Part shown: piece by piece, positions 1 through 6,452 of the stretch | Layout: each line of letters begins with the position of its first letter | How positions within the stretch are numbered: the first letter of the stretch is position 1 | Origin: Leptospira alstonii serovar Sichuan str. 79601 | GTDB lineage: Bacteria; Spirochaetota; Leptospiria; Leptospirales; Leptospiraceae | Assembly: GCF_000347175.1 (NCBI RefSeq) | Contig: NZ_ANIK01000033.1 | Location: 1 to 7,452 of the forward strand | Reading direction: 5' to 3' | Length of the DNA: 7,452 bases | Made by a program: the position numbers and the translations under genes | Notes under the pieces: model-generated | Database searches by the model: none | Seen by the model: the letters and a program-made list of their open reading frames with translations, nothing else | Told to the model about the DNA's origin: nothing

Positions 1-396
<396 letters not shown>

Positions 397-787
397 CTTT
401 AGAGTTCGTGATAAAACGTTCAAACGTCCTTGATCGAAAATAGCATACTATCTGAGTATTTGAGATCCAAAAGGTCGGAGTTCCACGTTTCCAGTGGCGA
501 GGAGTTAGGTTTTTTATAATATACAATTGTAATCCAAAGTCTTAATTCCTTTCTATTTGAAAAAGCGATTCGAATCCATAAAAGCCTAAAATCGCCAAAG
601 AAACGCAATCTGCGGGAGTTCCCACATTTTATTTTTTACGGAAAGATTAACTTTCTGTAAAAAAAGGTTATTATCGTACGCACGGCATATTATCGATCCC
701 TTTATAAATAGAATGTTCAAAATTCCACACCCTAAACTCTGGATTTTACACTCAAATCGATGGTAAACCGAATAAGATCGGATAATT
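397..787. other. gene-free gap between left IS and the oxygenase gene
   Basis: No convincing gene is present. The stretch holds the dispersed repeat at 505-627, listed separately, and otherwise AT-rich sequence. It is downstream of the minus-strand oxygenase gene, but I see no strong stem followed by a T run that would terminate that gene. A 62-codon minus-strand reading frame at 420-608 largely overlaps the dispersed repeat and has no recognisable domain, so I do not treat it as a gene. Confidence 0.6.
505..627 (+). repeat. dispersed intergenic repeat, family 2, copy L
   Basis: This copy matches 6245-6365 in the same orientation over about 120 bp. The best block here is ACAATTGTAATCCAAAGTCT continuing into TAATTCCT (523-550); the other copy has ACAATTGTAATGCAAAGTCT and the same continuation, one mismatch in 28. 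Similarity continues more loosely through GATTCGAA and CTAAAA blocks. Both copies end in a GGGA(G/A)(T/C)TCCC-type palindrome, here TGCGGGAGTTCCCACAT at 611-627. I know of no name for it. It may be a degenerate non-autonomous element or a structured intergenic repeat. Confidence 0.75.
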
Positions 788-1990
788 TCATACGATTGTG
801 CTTTTCAATGAATTGTGAAAATGAAAAATGCCCGGTTCCCAAGAGCTCGGCTGAATCCACTCATTTTGCAGAATTCCCGCTTGAATTTCCGGCGCAAGTT
901 CCAGATCTTCCGTAGTCGTACGAAAGAAAAAGTCCCGGTTTCCTTCCCAGAAGCGAGCCATACGCGCTGACTTCGGCCTTTCAGGAATCAGAACGGCTCG
1001 AAGGCAGAGAGAACGTTCCGGTGAAATCGGTTGAAACCGAATGATTCCAAAGTGATCCCTAAAGAGAATCAGAATGGTCGATGGAAAAAGAAAATACGTG
1101 ATGATCAGATCTTTTCGAGTCGGTAAATTCGTAGTTTTATAACTTCGGTTGGGAATTAGAATTCTTGCATGTTCTCCGATCGGATCCAGAATCGACGCGT
1201 TTTTTTCAACGACGGGTGCGACTGAATTTTTATGAACCGTCGAGATATGATACGATTCCAAAAAAATCTCCACACCGATCTTCCAATTGTATGCGCCTTC
1301 CTCCGATTGAATTGCGAACGGAACATACGAATCAAGCTCGTATGTTTTCCACTCTTCCCAAAGAGGAAAAAGTGAATCCAGAACGTTCTCCTTAAAACCG
1401 GACAAGATAAGACCTGCCTTTTCCAAAATGGGAAACGCACGGAGACCGTTGTGGATCGTTTCACAACCTTTTGTTAAAAGTTTTCCGTTCAGGTCGTAAG
1501 TCCAAGCGTGATAGGGACATACGATCTTTCGAATTGAACCCGCTTTTTCTCCTGAGAAGAGTCTTGTCCCCCGATGTAGACAAGCGTTCGGATACGCACG
1601 CAGATTTTTCTCTTCATCCCGCAAAACGAGCCATTCTCGGTCCAAAAACTTTCCCGTGATAAAATCGCCCGGATTACGAATCTGATCGCTGAAGCCGACA
1701 AGATACGGCCGTTTTCGAAACAGATCCCATTCCTTCTGAAAGGTCGTTGCGGATCGATAACGTTCCGTCGAAAATTTTGTCTCAGGATCGGCTCGAAGGT
1801 GTTCCATTCCGGAGATTTCGGGAACTCCGGTTTGACTTTGTTTCCATACCCGATTCAAAACAGAAGTAGAAAAGGGTAAACGTTTGGGTCTTTGGGTTTC
1901 TTTCGTTTCCGTTTCCAAGATATTTTTCCCATCCCTATGTTCAGTGTATTTCGAAGATTGATCTTTTGAATCAAAGATTCGATTCCGCAA
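788..1990 (-). CDS. Rieske [2Fe-2S] non-haem iron oxygenase, alpha subunit
   Basis: The protein is a terminal oxygenase that uses a Rieske cluster and a mononuclear Fe(II) to hydroxylate or demethylate a small substrate, presumably in the cytoplasm. The Rieske domain spans about residues 95-200, with cluster ligands C137-x-H139 and C158-x2-H161 (CLHRG ... CPYHAW). The catalytic domain carries NWKIGVEIFLESYHISTVH, giving iron ligands H248 and H253. D362 in TEDLELAPEIQAGI is the likely third. E245, three residues before H248, stands where naphthalene dioxygenase has its bridging Asp; Glu there is seen in the CntA/choline monooxygenase-like branch. The substrate cannot be named, and no ferredoxin or reductase gene is adjacent. 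The start is uncertain: the listed TTG at 1990 has no clear ribosome site and sits in a hairpin. The ATG at 1807 (M62) gives 339 residues and keeps every domain. Confidence 0.88.
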   Translation of the reverse strand: MRNRIFDSKDQSSKYTEHRDGKNILETETKETQRPKRLPFSTSVLNRVWKQSQTGVPEISGMEHLRADPETKFSTERYRSATTFQKEWDLFRKRPYLVGFSDQIRNPGDFITGKFLDREWLVLRDEEKNLRAYPNACLHRGTRLFSGEKAGSIRKIVCPYHAWTYDLNGKLLTKGCETIHNGLRAFPILEKAGLILSGFKENVLDSLFPLWEEWKTYELDSYVPFAIQSEEGAYNWKIGVEIFLESYHISTVHKNSVAPVVEKNASILDPIGEHARILIPNRSYKTTNLPTRKDLIITYFLFPSTILILFRDHFGIIRFQPISPERSLCLRAVLIPERPKSARMARFWEGNRDFFFRTTTEDLELAPEIQAGILQNEWIQPSSWEPGIFHFHNSLKSTIV

Positions 1991-2000
1991 AGCGGATTCG
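1980..2000. repeat. hairpin overlapping the longest-frame TTG start of the oxygenase gene
   Basis: CGATTCCGCAAAGCGGATTCG can fold with CCGC/GCGG around an AAA loop and further pairs outside one T-T mismatch. The possible TTG start (1990-1988) falls in the loop and stem. Either the hairpin controls initiation or the TTG is not the true start. The second reading is simpler, since no Shine-Dalgarno sequence precedes the TTG. Confidence 0.5.
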
Positions 2001-2916
2001 ATATTTTATTGGAGAAAGCGAATTCGTTTTGAAAAATAGAATTTTCTAATTTGCGAATATTCTGTCTTTTGAAATAAATTAACAATCAAATTTTGAAATT
2101 CTCTTACTGAGTTCGTTTTCAGTTTATCATCTGGTTATCAAATATTGGAAGTTGTCCTAAAACTTGACGGACTTTTTTCCGCTCCGCTCATTCTAATTCA
2201 GAATCATTTCTAGATTTTTACTACTAATTGCTATATAATAAAGTATCCATATTTTGCATTGAAGCAGTGTGTTTTGCGATAAAAATTAACGGTACTAAAT
2301 TTTATAGAGATCTGTAATAACTACTAAAAATGTAGCTATCCGATTTAGATTTCGATCGTATCTAACGAGACGGCAGCTTACACACGCTGCATGGGAAACT
2401 TGTAATGCCCTAGAAAAAGTTGTCAGGAAAAGAAAGGGGAAAAATGGCAACGATCAAACGTGTAAAAGTCCTAACGTCTATCCACTCGTACCTTGAAACG
2501 TCGGCTTGGTCTGTGATATCGGTTTTAATATTCCTAGTCAAAATGCCGTGTCGTAACTTTCGTGTTTGTCTCAAAAACTCGTAGTCATTTTAACAAAACT
2601 TTATTTTTACTCATTCCAATAGAAAAAGAATCCGATCCGTCTTCTATTTTGAGAAAGGCTTTCGTTTTTCGGTCTCGCCTTTATAATAGAGTTGTTGAAA
2701 AATTCCGTAGTGGAGATTCATAAAACTGATTCAATCTTCCATTTTAATGTAACAGAAAACAGATGGGGAATTAATTTTTTAACAATTCTAATACAATCCC
2801 CTTAAGAGAACGTTCTACTGAGTTTCGAGAGCGGGTTTAACGGATGATCGTCAAATTTCTGAAAACGAAAAAGAGAATTCGAATTTTTTCTTTTACTTTA
2901 AAGACGTTCCTATTTT
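1991..2916. other. 926-bp divergent gap between the oxygenase gene and pdxH
   Basis: The stretch is AT-rich and lies between two divergently read genes, so promoters for both should be here. I could not pick convincing -35/-10 pairs. A TATAAT at 2682-2687 has no good -35 partner. The middle (about 2340-2600) is less AT-rich and holds a small hairpin, GCAGC/GCTGC at 2373-2390, and a short reading frame at 2444-2584, listed separately. This looks like the remnant of something formerly coding. None of the GGGAACTCCC repeats found in the other gaps occurs here. Confidence 0.6.
2444..2584 (+). pseudogene. 46-codon small ORF, possible remnant of a PIN-domain (VapC-like) gene
   Basis: An ATG preceded by AAAGGGGA at a workable 4-5 base distance opens a 46-codon frame beginning MATIKRVKVLTSIHSYLETS and ending in TAG. 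The segment YLETSAW resembles the first strand and catalytic acidic residue of PIN-domain toxins, which often start with YLETS or LLDTS followed by an aromatic residue. After this motif the frame has no PIN-like continuation, and another frame (GFNIPSQNAVS) reads more plausibly for a few codons, suggesting a frameshifted fossil. The motif is short and could be chance. No antitoxin gene is recognisable upstream. Confidence 0.25.
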
Positions 2917-2931
2917 TTGAAATCAATCGAT

Positions 2932-3576
2932 ATGAATTCTAAAATTTCAGAAATTAGAAAAAGTTACACTTTGTCTTCCCTGAATATCGAAGATACCGGA
3001 GACGATCCGATTTCATTTTTTCAAAAATGGTTTGAAGAAGCCGTTCTATCGGAAGTTTTGGAAGTCAACGCGATGACTCTTGCGACGGCAACCAAGGAAG
3101 GAAAGCCGGATGCAAGGACCGTTCTTCTCAAAGGAATCACAAAACATTCCTTCGTCTTTTATACGAATTACGAAAGTAGAAAAGGAAAGGAACTGGAAGA
3201 AAATCCAAGGGCTTGTCTCGTTTTCTTTTGGCCCGAACTGGAACGTCAGGTGCGAATCGAAGGAAACGTAATGAAAGTTTCCGAGGAAGAGTCGAACGAA
3301 TACTTTCATTCCAGACCCAGAGAATCCCAGATCGGAGCGGTTGTATCTCCTCAAAGTCATGAAATTCCGGATCGTAAGTTCTTAGAAGAGCGTTTTGAAA
3401 AATTTTCGAAACAATATGAAGGTAAGGAAGTAGATCTTCCCACTCACTGGGGTGGCTATTCAGTTCATCCGAATCGAATCGAATTTTGGCAAGGACGTTC
3501 TAATCGTTTACACGATCGAATCGTGTTTGAAAAGAATCCGGATTCTTCTTGGAAAAAATTCAGAGTCGCTCCTTGA
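2932..3576 (+). CDS. pdxH: pyridoxamine/pyridoxine 5'-phosphate oxidase
   Basis: This FMN enzyme oxidises pyridoxamine or pyridoxine 5'-phosphate to pyridoxal 5'-phosphate with oxygen in the cytoplasm, the last step of PLP salvage. The 214-residue length is normal. The sequence runs colinear with E. coli PdxH at a constant offset of five residues. Substrate contacts K67, Y124, R128, S132, R192 and H194 correspond to E. coli K72, Y129, R133, S137, R197 and H199. FMN-site blocks include ARTVLLKG (61-68), FYTNYESRKG and RQVRIEG. The end (WKKFRVAP) matches the family C-terminus, so the gene is complete. I prefer the ATG at 2932. An in-frame TTG at 2917 would add five residues, and neither start has a strong Shine-Dalgarno. 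The gene stands alone, with no PLP pathway neighbours. Confidence 0.97.
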   Translation: MNSKISEIRKSYTLSSLNIEDTGDDPISFFQKWFEEAVLSEVLEVNAMTLATATKEGKPDARTVLLKGITKHSFVFYTNYESRKGKELEENPRACLVFFWPELERQVRIEGNVMKVSEEESNEYFHSRPRESQIGAVVSPQSHEIPDRKFLEERFEKFSKQYEGKEVDLPTHWGGYSVHPNRIEFWQGRSNRLHDRIVFEKNPDSSWKKFRVAP

Positions 3577-3821
3577 ATCATCCCAAATAAGTCTCAAATT
3601 TATTTCCAAGCTAGATCGATTTTTTTAAGTTTTTTTAGATAAGGTTTTTTTTGACTTTGAAAAATCGTATTCTTTTCTCATAAAAATTCCTCGTATTGTT
3701 TAGATTCGGATTCGGTTGCTTTTCTTGCAGAGATGATTCGAATTGTTTCCTTTGAAGAACGGTAACAGTGTGAAAGCGTTAAAAAGATTTTGAGTTTGCC
3801 CCAAAGCTTAAAACGAAATTT

Positions 3822-3835
3822 GTAGGAGTTCCTAC
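3822..3835. repeat. perfect palindrome GTAGGAGTTCCTAC
   Basis: Six base pairs (GTAGGA/TCCTAC) surround a GT centre. This is the most symmetric of seven related motifs in the intergenic regions: 611-627, 3822-3835, 4994-5010, 5161-5174, 6092-6105, 6196-6213 and 6349-6365. It sits just upstream of dispersed-repeat copy A, as the equivalent motif at 6092 precedes copy B. Confidence 0.85.
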
Positions 3836-3837
3836 GT

Positions 3838-3969
3838 ACTAGGGTCAGTAGATAGAGATCAGATGTCAGGGTATTAGGAATCAGTGGATAGGGGTCGGAG
3901 TTAAAATTTTTCCGATTTTATCTGTAACGGTAGGGAAGAGACCCGATTTTATCCGTTCGTTTAAAAACG
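3838..3969 (+). repeat. dispersed intergenic repeat, family 1, copy A
   Basis: The core TTTTTCCGATTTTATC (3907-3922) recurs exactly at 6144-6159 (copy B, same strand) and with small changes on the minus strand near 5043-5058 (copy C). Upstream is a degenerate GGTCAGTGGATAGG-type block, present in all copies and here partly doubled (3841-3890). The 17-base end CCGTTCGTTTAAAAACG (3953-3969) is exactly inverted at 5008-5024. Copies A and C thus bracket the DUF4349 gene as inverted repeats. The function is unknown; a non-autonomous mobile element or a structured RNA or regulatory repeat are both possible. Confidence 0.75.
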
Positions 3970-3980
3970 TAGTAGGTTGC

Positions 3981-4009
3981 TTGACGGTTTTTTGGACAAG
4001 CTCTTATTG
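3981..4009 (+). promoter_or_regulatory. weak candidate promoter for the DUF4349 gene
   Basis: TTGACG (3981-3986) is a good -35 match, but the hexamers 17-18 bases downstream (TTATTG or TATTGG) are poor -10 boxes. It is the best candidate I found in the 130 bases upstream of the TTG start and should be read only as a suggestion. Confidence 0.2.
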
Positions 4010-4087
4010 GATCTCGGCATAAAAAGGAGCGTTTTTCGGGAAAACGGGCCGATTCCGGTGTTTCTATTTTAAGAAGTTTTTTGAATC

Positions 4088-4093
4088 GGAGGA
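4088..4093 (+). promoter_or_regulatory. strong ribosome binding site that fixes a TTG start
   Basis: GGAGGA lies 6 bases before the TTG at 4100 and nothing comparable precedes any downstream ATG. The lipoprotein signal peptide begins directly at this codon (MKKII...), so site and signal together decide the start. Confidence 0.85.
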
Positions 4094-4099
4094 TTTGCA

Positions 4100-4990
4100 T
4101 TGAAAAAGATAATTTCCCATATTCTCGTCTTGTCGTTGTTATTCGCATTGAATTGCGGAAAACACGAAGAACCCAAAAAGAACGTTTCCGGATCGGAAGC
4201 CGAACTCTCGACAAGATCGGCGGACGCTATAGACCAACTGAAAAATTCTCCGGTTTCGGAACCCGAAAAAGAGAAAGCCGCTTCGGAAGATTCCGATAGT
4301 TTTTCAAATCAACTCGGAAAAGTTTTTACTCCGGTCGCAGTCAGTGCGGAAAGATTACTCGAATACAACGTTCAACTTTCGTACGAATGCAACGATCTGA
4401 TCAAAACAAGAAAAGAACTTTTGGATTTCATCGCAAAATACGGTTATCTTGAAAACAGTTCCGCTATGAACACAGCCTCTCCTTTTATGAGCGCGAAAAT
4501 TCACGTTCGCTCCTCAAAACTCTACGATGCTTTATTAGAACTTGATAAACTAGGAACTCTTCTTTCCGAAGAGATTTCCACGATCGATCATACGGAAGGA
4601 ATGGTTTGGCAAAAACGGAAAATGACTCGCGAAAAAATCAGATTGAATCGAAGAAACAACGCGAACAACCAAATCGGGGCCGGTTCCAAAAACTGGGAAG
4701 CGATCGAAGAATCGGTTTCCAATAGCGAGGACCAATTGGATCTCTCGGAACAAGAAACCTGGAAGATCAGGGACCGGGTAGCTTGGGCTACGATTTCAGT
4801 CGGTTTCGGGATTCCAACTCCGCCGGATAAGGTGCAAATCCCTAATTACAAAAACGCTTTCGTTGGGATTTTCAACACATTCCTACAACTTACCTATTAT
4901 TTGCTTTGGTGGCTGCCGTTTCTGATTTTGGGAGGAGCTTTGGTATATTACACAAACAGAATATTTCTTAAATTTAAGAAGAAATCTTAG
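4100..4990 (+). CDS. DUF4349 lipoprotein with C-terminal membrane segment
   Basis: The 296-residue protein starts at TTG behind GGAGGA. Residues 1-18 form a lipoprotein signal peptide with KK at the start and a hydrophobic core ILVLSLLFAL. Cleavage before C19 (ALN-C) fits the loose spirochaete lipobox. Residues 20-75 are a polar, Glu/Lys/Ser-rich linker. Residues 85-240 match the DUF4349 pattern: a first beta block (YNVQLSYECND), a helix and GYLENS, the SAKIHVRSSKLYDALLELDKLG block, a likely coiled coil around 165-225, and a final strand VAWATISVGF. A hydrophobic helix at about 258-284 (LLWWLPFLILGGALVYY) ends in a basic KFKKKS tail. Lipid anchor plus transmembrane helix is usual for this family; its biochemical function is unknown. 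Likely location is the inner membrane with the domain in the periplasm. Inverted repeat copies flank the gene. Confidence 0.85.
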   Translation: MKKIISHILVLSLLFALNCGKHEEPKKNVSGSEAELSTRSADAIDQLKNSPVSEPEKEKAASEDSDSFSNQLGKVFTPVAVSAERLLEYNVQLSYECNDLIKTRKELLDFIAKYGYLENSSAMNTASPFMSAKIHVRSSKLYDALLELDKLGTLLSEEISTIDHTEGMVWQKRKMTREKIRLNRRNNANNQIGAGSKNWEAIEESVSNSEDQLDLSEQETWKIRDRVAWATISVGFGIPTPPDKVQIPNYKNAFVGIFNTFLQLTYYLLWWLPFLILGGALVYYTNRIFLKFKKKS

Positions 4991-4993
4991 AAA

Positions 4994-5105
4994 TGTCGGA
5001 ACTCCCGCGTTTTTAAACGAACGGTAAACTCCGTGTCGCTATGGATAAATCGGAAAGATTTTAATCCCGGCATCTGATTCCTATCCACTGACATCTAATA
5101 CGTGT
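4994..5105 (-). repeat. dispersed intergenic repeat, family 1, copy C (inverted)
   Basis: Read on the minus strand it has the order of copy A: a GTCAGTGGATAGG block (about 5086-5098), a run like TTAAAATCTTTCCGATTTAT (5044-5063), and then CCGTTCGTTTAAAAACG (5024-5008). It adds a palindrome, CGGGAGTTCCGACA, at the end. Its first 30 bases (4994-5024) also match the end of the family 2 copy at 6349-6376, so the two families share an end module. It begins 4 bases after the DUF4349 stop codon and may form that gene's 3' region. No classical terminator is seen. Confidence 0.75.
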
Positions 5106-5198
5106 TAACTCAGATATTTTTCGGATGCCGATTGATCGGTAATTCGGCCGAGCCGAGGTTATGCGGACTCCCGTTTAGTATGGATCGAATTTCGGAAT

Positions 5199-5852
5199 TT
5201 ATGGAACGGAATCGGAGATTTTCTCCCTCAATTTCAGATAACGTGTTTGGTTGGAAAGAATGATTTCATTGTATTGGGGAACTCCTCCCCATCGATCGAC
5301 TGCGCCGGGTCCGGCGTTGTAGGAAAGAATGGCCTTTACCGTATCTCCCTTTCTCAGATCCAAAAGATAATTCAGATAAGAAACTCCGAGGTGGATATTC
5401 ACTTCGGGCTTATGGAGGTCGTCAGGATTGATTTTCCAACCTTCTTTTTGGGAAATCCAACTTGCGGTTGTAGGTAGGATTTGCATAAATCCGCGAGCGT
5501 TTTTCGGGGAACGGGCGGTTGCCTTGAATTTGGATTCGAGGTGAATTAGCCCCATAAGTAGACTGACCTTGTCGATGTCGGAACAACGAAAGGTGCAGGA
5601 TTCTATTTCCAGTCTTTTTGACTCCTGCAGAATGACTTGGGAGATTTTTTGGACGGATTCCGATGGAAGCTTGGGTCGGACCTCAGCAATATAGGTCTGG
5701 ATGGTTTTGAGTTCGATGGATTCTTCTTTTAGGCGGGTTTCTTGCCGATTGAGTGCTCCTGCAAGCGGCGCGAGAAACAAATGAAAACTCAATGGGAAAA
5801 GTAAACAAAGTAAATACCGAAATCGAAATCGTGTCATCTTACGAAAATTCAT
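5199..5852 (-). CDS. exported lytic transglycosylase (SLT domain, GH23-type)
   Basis: The enzyme cleaves the MurNAc-GlcNAc bond of peptidoglycan with formation of an anhydro end, acting in the periplasm. The N-terminus is a signal peptide: a basic region MNFRKMTRFRFR, a hydrophobic stretch 13-30, and a likely cut after AGA (residue 33). Residues 35-95 are a helical lead-in with a CxxxC pair (C86, C90) that might form a disulfide. The SLT domain runs from about 96 to 212. It has catalytic Glu E106 in HLESKF, the RGFMQILPTTA block (G121, Q124), HLGVSYLNYLL, and YNAGPGAVDRW (N179-P182). Length, 217 residues, suits a stand-alone SLT protein with no LysM or other binding domain. GGGAGG six bases before ATG 5852 supports the first Met over the internal Met 6. 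It is convergent with the DUF4349 gene. Confidence 0.92.
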   Translation of the reverse strand: MNFRKMTRFRFRYLLCLLFPLSFHLFLAPLAGALNRQETRLKEESIELKTIQTYIAEVRPKLPSESVQKISQVILQESKRLEIESCTFRCSDIDKVSLLMGLIHLESKFKATARSPKNARGFMQILPTTASWISQKEGWKINPDDLHKPEVNIHLGVSYLNYLLDLRKGDTVKAILSYNAGPGAVDRWGGVPQYNEIILSNQTRYLKLREKISDSVP

Positions 5853-5858
5853 CGAAGA

Positions 5859-5864
5859 CCTCCC
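5859..5864 (-). promoter_or_regulatory. ribosome binding site of the transglycosylase gene
   Basis: On the minus strand this reads GGGAGG, 6 bases before ATG 5852. It selects Met 1 over Met 6. Confidence 0.85.
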
Positions 5865-5924
5865 GTTGGCTCAAAAATTGTGCAACGCACAAAGGCGCAT
5901 ATTGTTCATTTTTTTGCAGCGCAC

Positions 5925-5943
5925 TAAAAGGTCGAACCTTTTA
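5925..5943. promoter_or_regulatory. 19-bp palindrome upstream of the transglycosylase gene, possible operator
   Basis: TAAAAGGTCGAACCTTTTA is a perfect 8-bp inverted repeat around CGA, 73 bases before the ATG. At that distance it could be an operator or promoter-overlapping site, or a small hairpin in the leader. It has no long T run, so it is a poor terminator. It does not recur elsewhere in the window. No cognate regulator is encoded nearby. Confidence 0.45.
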
Positions 5944-6091
5944 AACGTCTCGGGAAATTTTTAAGAGGCAGAATTTTGGGTCGGAACTACGCATTTTAGG
6001 ATTTAATGATTAGGGAAGTTCAATTTTGTAAGAGTTCTTTTACGTTTTTCGAAACCTGGAAAGACAAATATTTTACGTAAAACGCGAGAAC

Positions 6092-6250
6092 GTGGTAGTT
6101 CCCACGGATTAGGGGTCAGTGTGGATAGGAGCCAGGGTTTTAGTTTTTCCGATTTTATCCATTACGGCCTGGAAGAGATCCGAGTTTTACCGTTTGTGTG
6201 GTAGTTCCCACATTTTAGGGATCAGTGGCTAGGAAGGAATCAGGGTTAGG
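6092..6250 (+). repeat. dispersed intergenic repeat, family 1, copy B with a second partial unit
   Basis: It starts with GTGGTAGTTCCCAC, then TTAGGGGTCAGTGTGGATAGG, then TTTTTCCGATTTTATC (6144-6159, identical to copy A), then GGAAGAGATCCGAGTTTTACC. At 6196 a new GTGTGGTAGTTCCCACAT begins, followed by TTTAGGGATCAGTGGCTAGG (6212-6231), so the first module is partly repeated in tandem. It runs directly into family 2 copy R. The composite layout suggests nested or chained insertion of small elements. Confidence 0.7.
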
Positions 6251-6376
6251 ACTTTACAACAATTGTAATGCAAAGTCTTAATTCCTAACGATTCGAGAAA
6301 AAGTGGTTCGAAATCGAAAAGAACTAAAACTGTCAAGGAGACTTAATCTGTGGGAACTCCCGCGTTTTTAAACACG
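6245..6376 (+). repeat. dispersed intergenic repeat, family 2, copy R
   Basis: It is a direct repeat of 505-627. The best block is ACAATTGTAATGCAAAGTCT running on to ATTCCT (6259-6286), with looser similarity to the end palindrome TGTGGGAACTCCCGCGT (6349-6365). The tail GCGTTTTTAAACACGG matches the tail of family 1 copy C except for two missing bases. The L and R copies are direct repeats about 5.7 kb apart and enclose the four intact genes. Confidence 0.75.
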
Positions 6377-6406
6377 GAAGGGCCGTCATTTTTGTTGAAG
6401 GTGAAG

Positions 6407-6445
6407 AAAAAACATCGCTCCCAATCCTTGGAACGATGTTTTTTT
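6407..6445 (-). terminator. intrinsic terminator of the DUF1554 lipoprotein gene
   Basis: On the minus strand CATCGTTCC pairs with GGAGCGATG (9 bp including one T-G wobble) around an 8-base loop, and six T residues follow. The stem occupies 6413-6421 and 6430-6438. It starts about 15 bases after the stop codon at 6453. On the plus strand the wobble becomes a C-A mismatch, so the hairpin favours the minus-strand transcript, although a T run exists on both sides. Confidence 0.88.
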
Positions 6446-6452
6446 GCGAAAC

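Larger units (their letters stand above)
3577..4099. other. 523-bp gap between pdxH and the DUF4349 gene
   Basis: No gene is recognisable. The first 80 bases after pdxH are T-rich, but I see no stable stem for an intrinsic terminator. A perfect palindrome (3822-3835) and dispersed-repeat copy A (about 3838-3969) fill the middle. The last 130 bases hold a possible promoter and the strong ribosome site of the DUF4349 gene. Confidence 0.6.
5853..6452. other. 600-bp repeat-rich gap upstream of the transglycosylase gene
   Basis: No gene is recognisable. From left to right it holds the ribosome site of the transglycosylase (5859-5864), a 19-bp palindrome (5925-5943), about 150 AT-rich bases with nothing I can name, family 1 repeat copy B (6092-6213) with a second partial unit, family 2 copy R (6245-6376), and the terminator of the DUF1554 gene (6407-6445). 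Confidence 0.65.

Noticed and set aside
420..608. 62-codon minus-strand frame
   Set aside because: It largely overlaps dispersed repeat copy L. The matching region in copy R is not open in the same way, and no domain is seen.
1156..1464. 102-codon minus-strand frame inside the oxygenase gene
   Set aside because: It is a shadow in another frame of a gene whose own frame carries all Rieske and iron ligands. Its composition is Arg/Phe-rich and implausible.
2361..2420. Possible riboswitch or tRNA-like fold around GCAGC/GCTGC and GGG...CCC
   Set aside because: Stems are only 3-5 bp, and none of the conserved core sequences of cobalamin, TPP or SAM riboswitches, nor a tRNA cloverleaf, could be found.
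3918..4214. 98-codon minus-strand frame spanning repeat A and the start of the DUF4349 gene
   Set aside because: It overlaps the well-supported ribosome site and signal peptide on the other strand, is Arg-rich, and has no recognisable domain.
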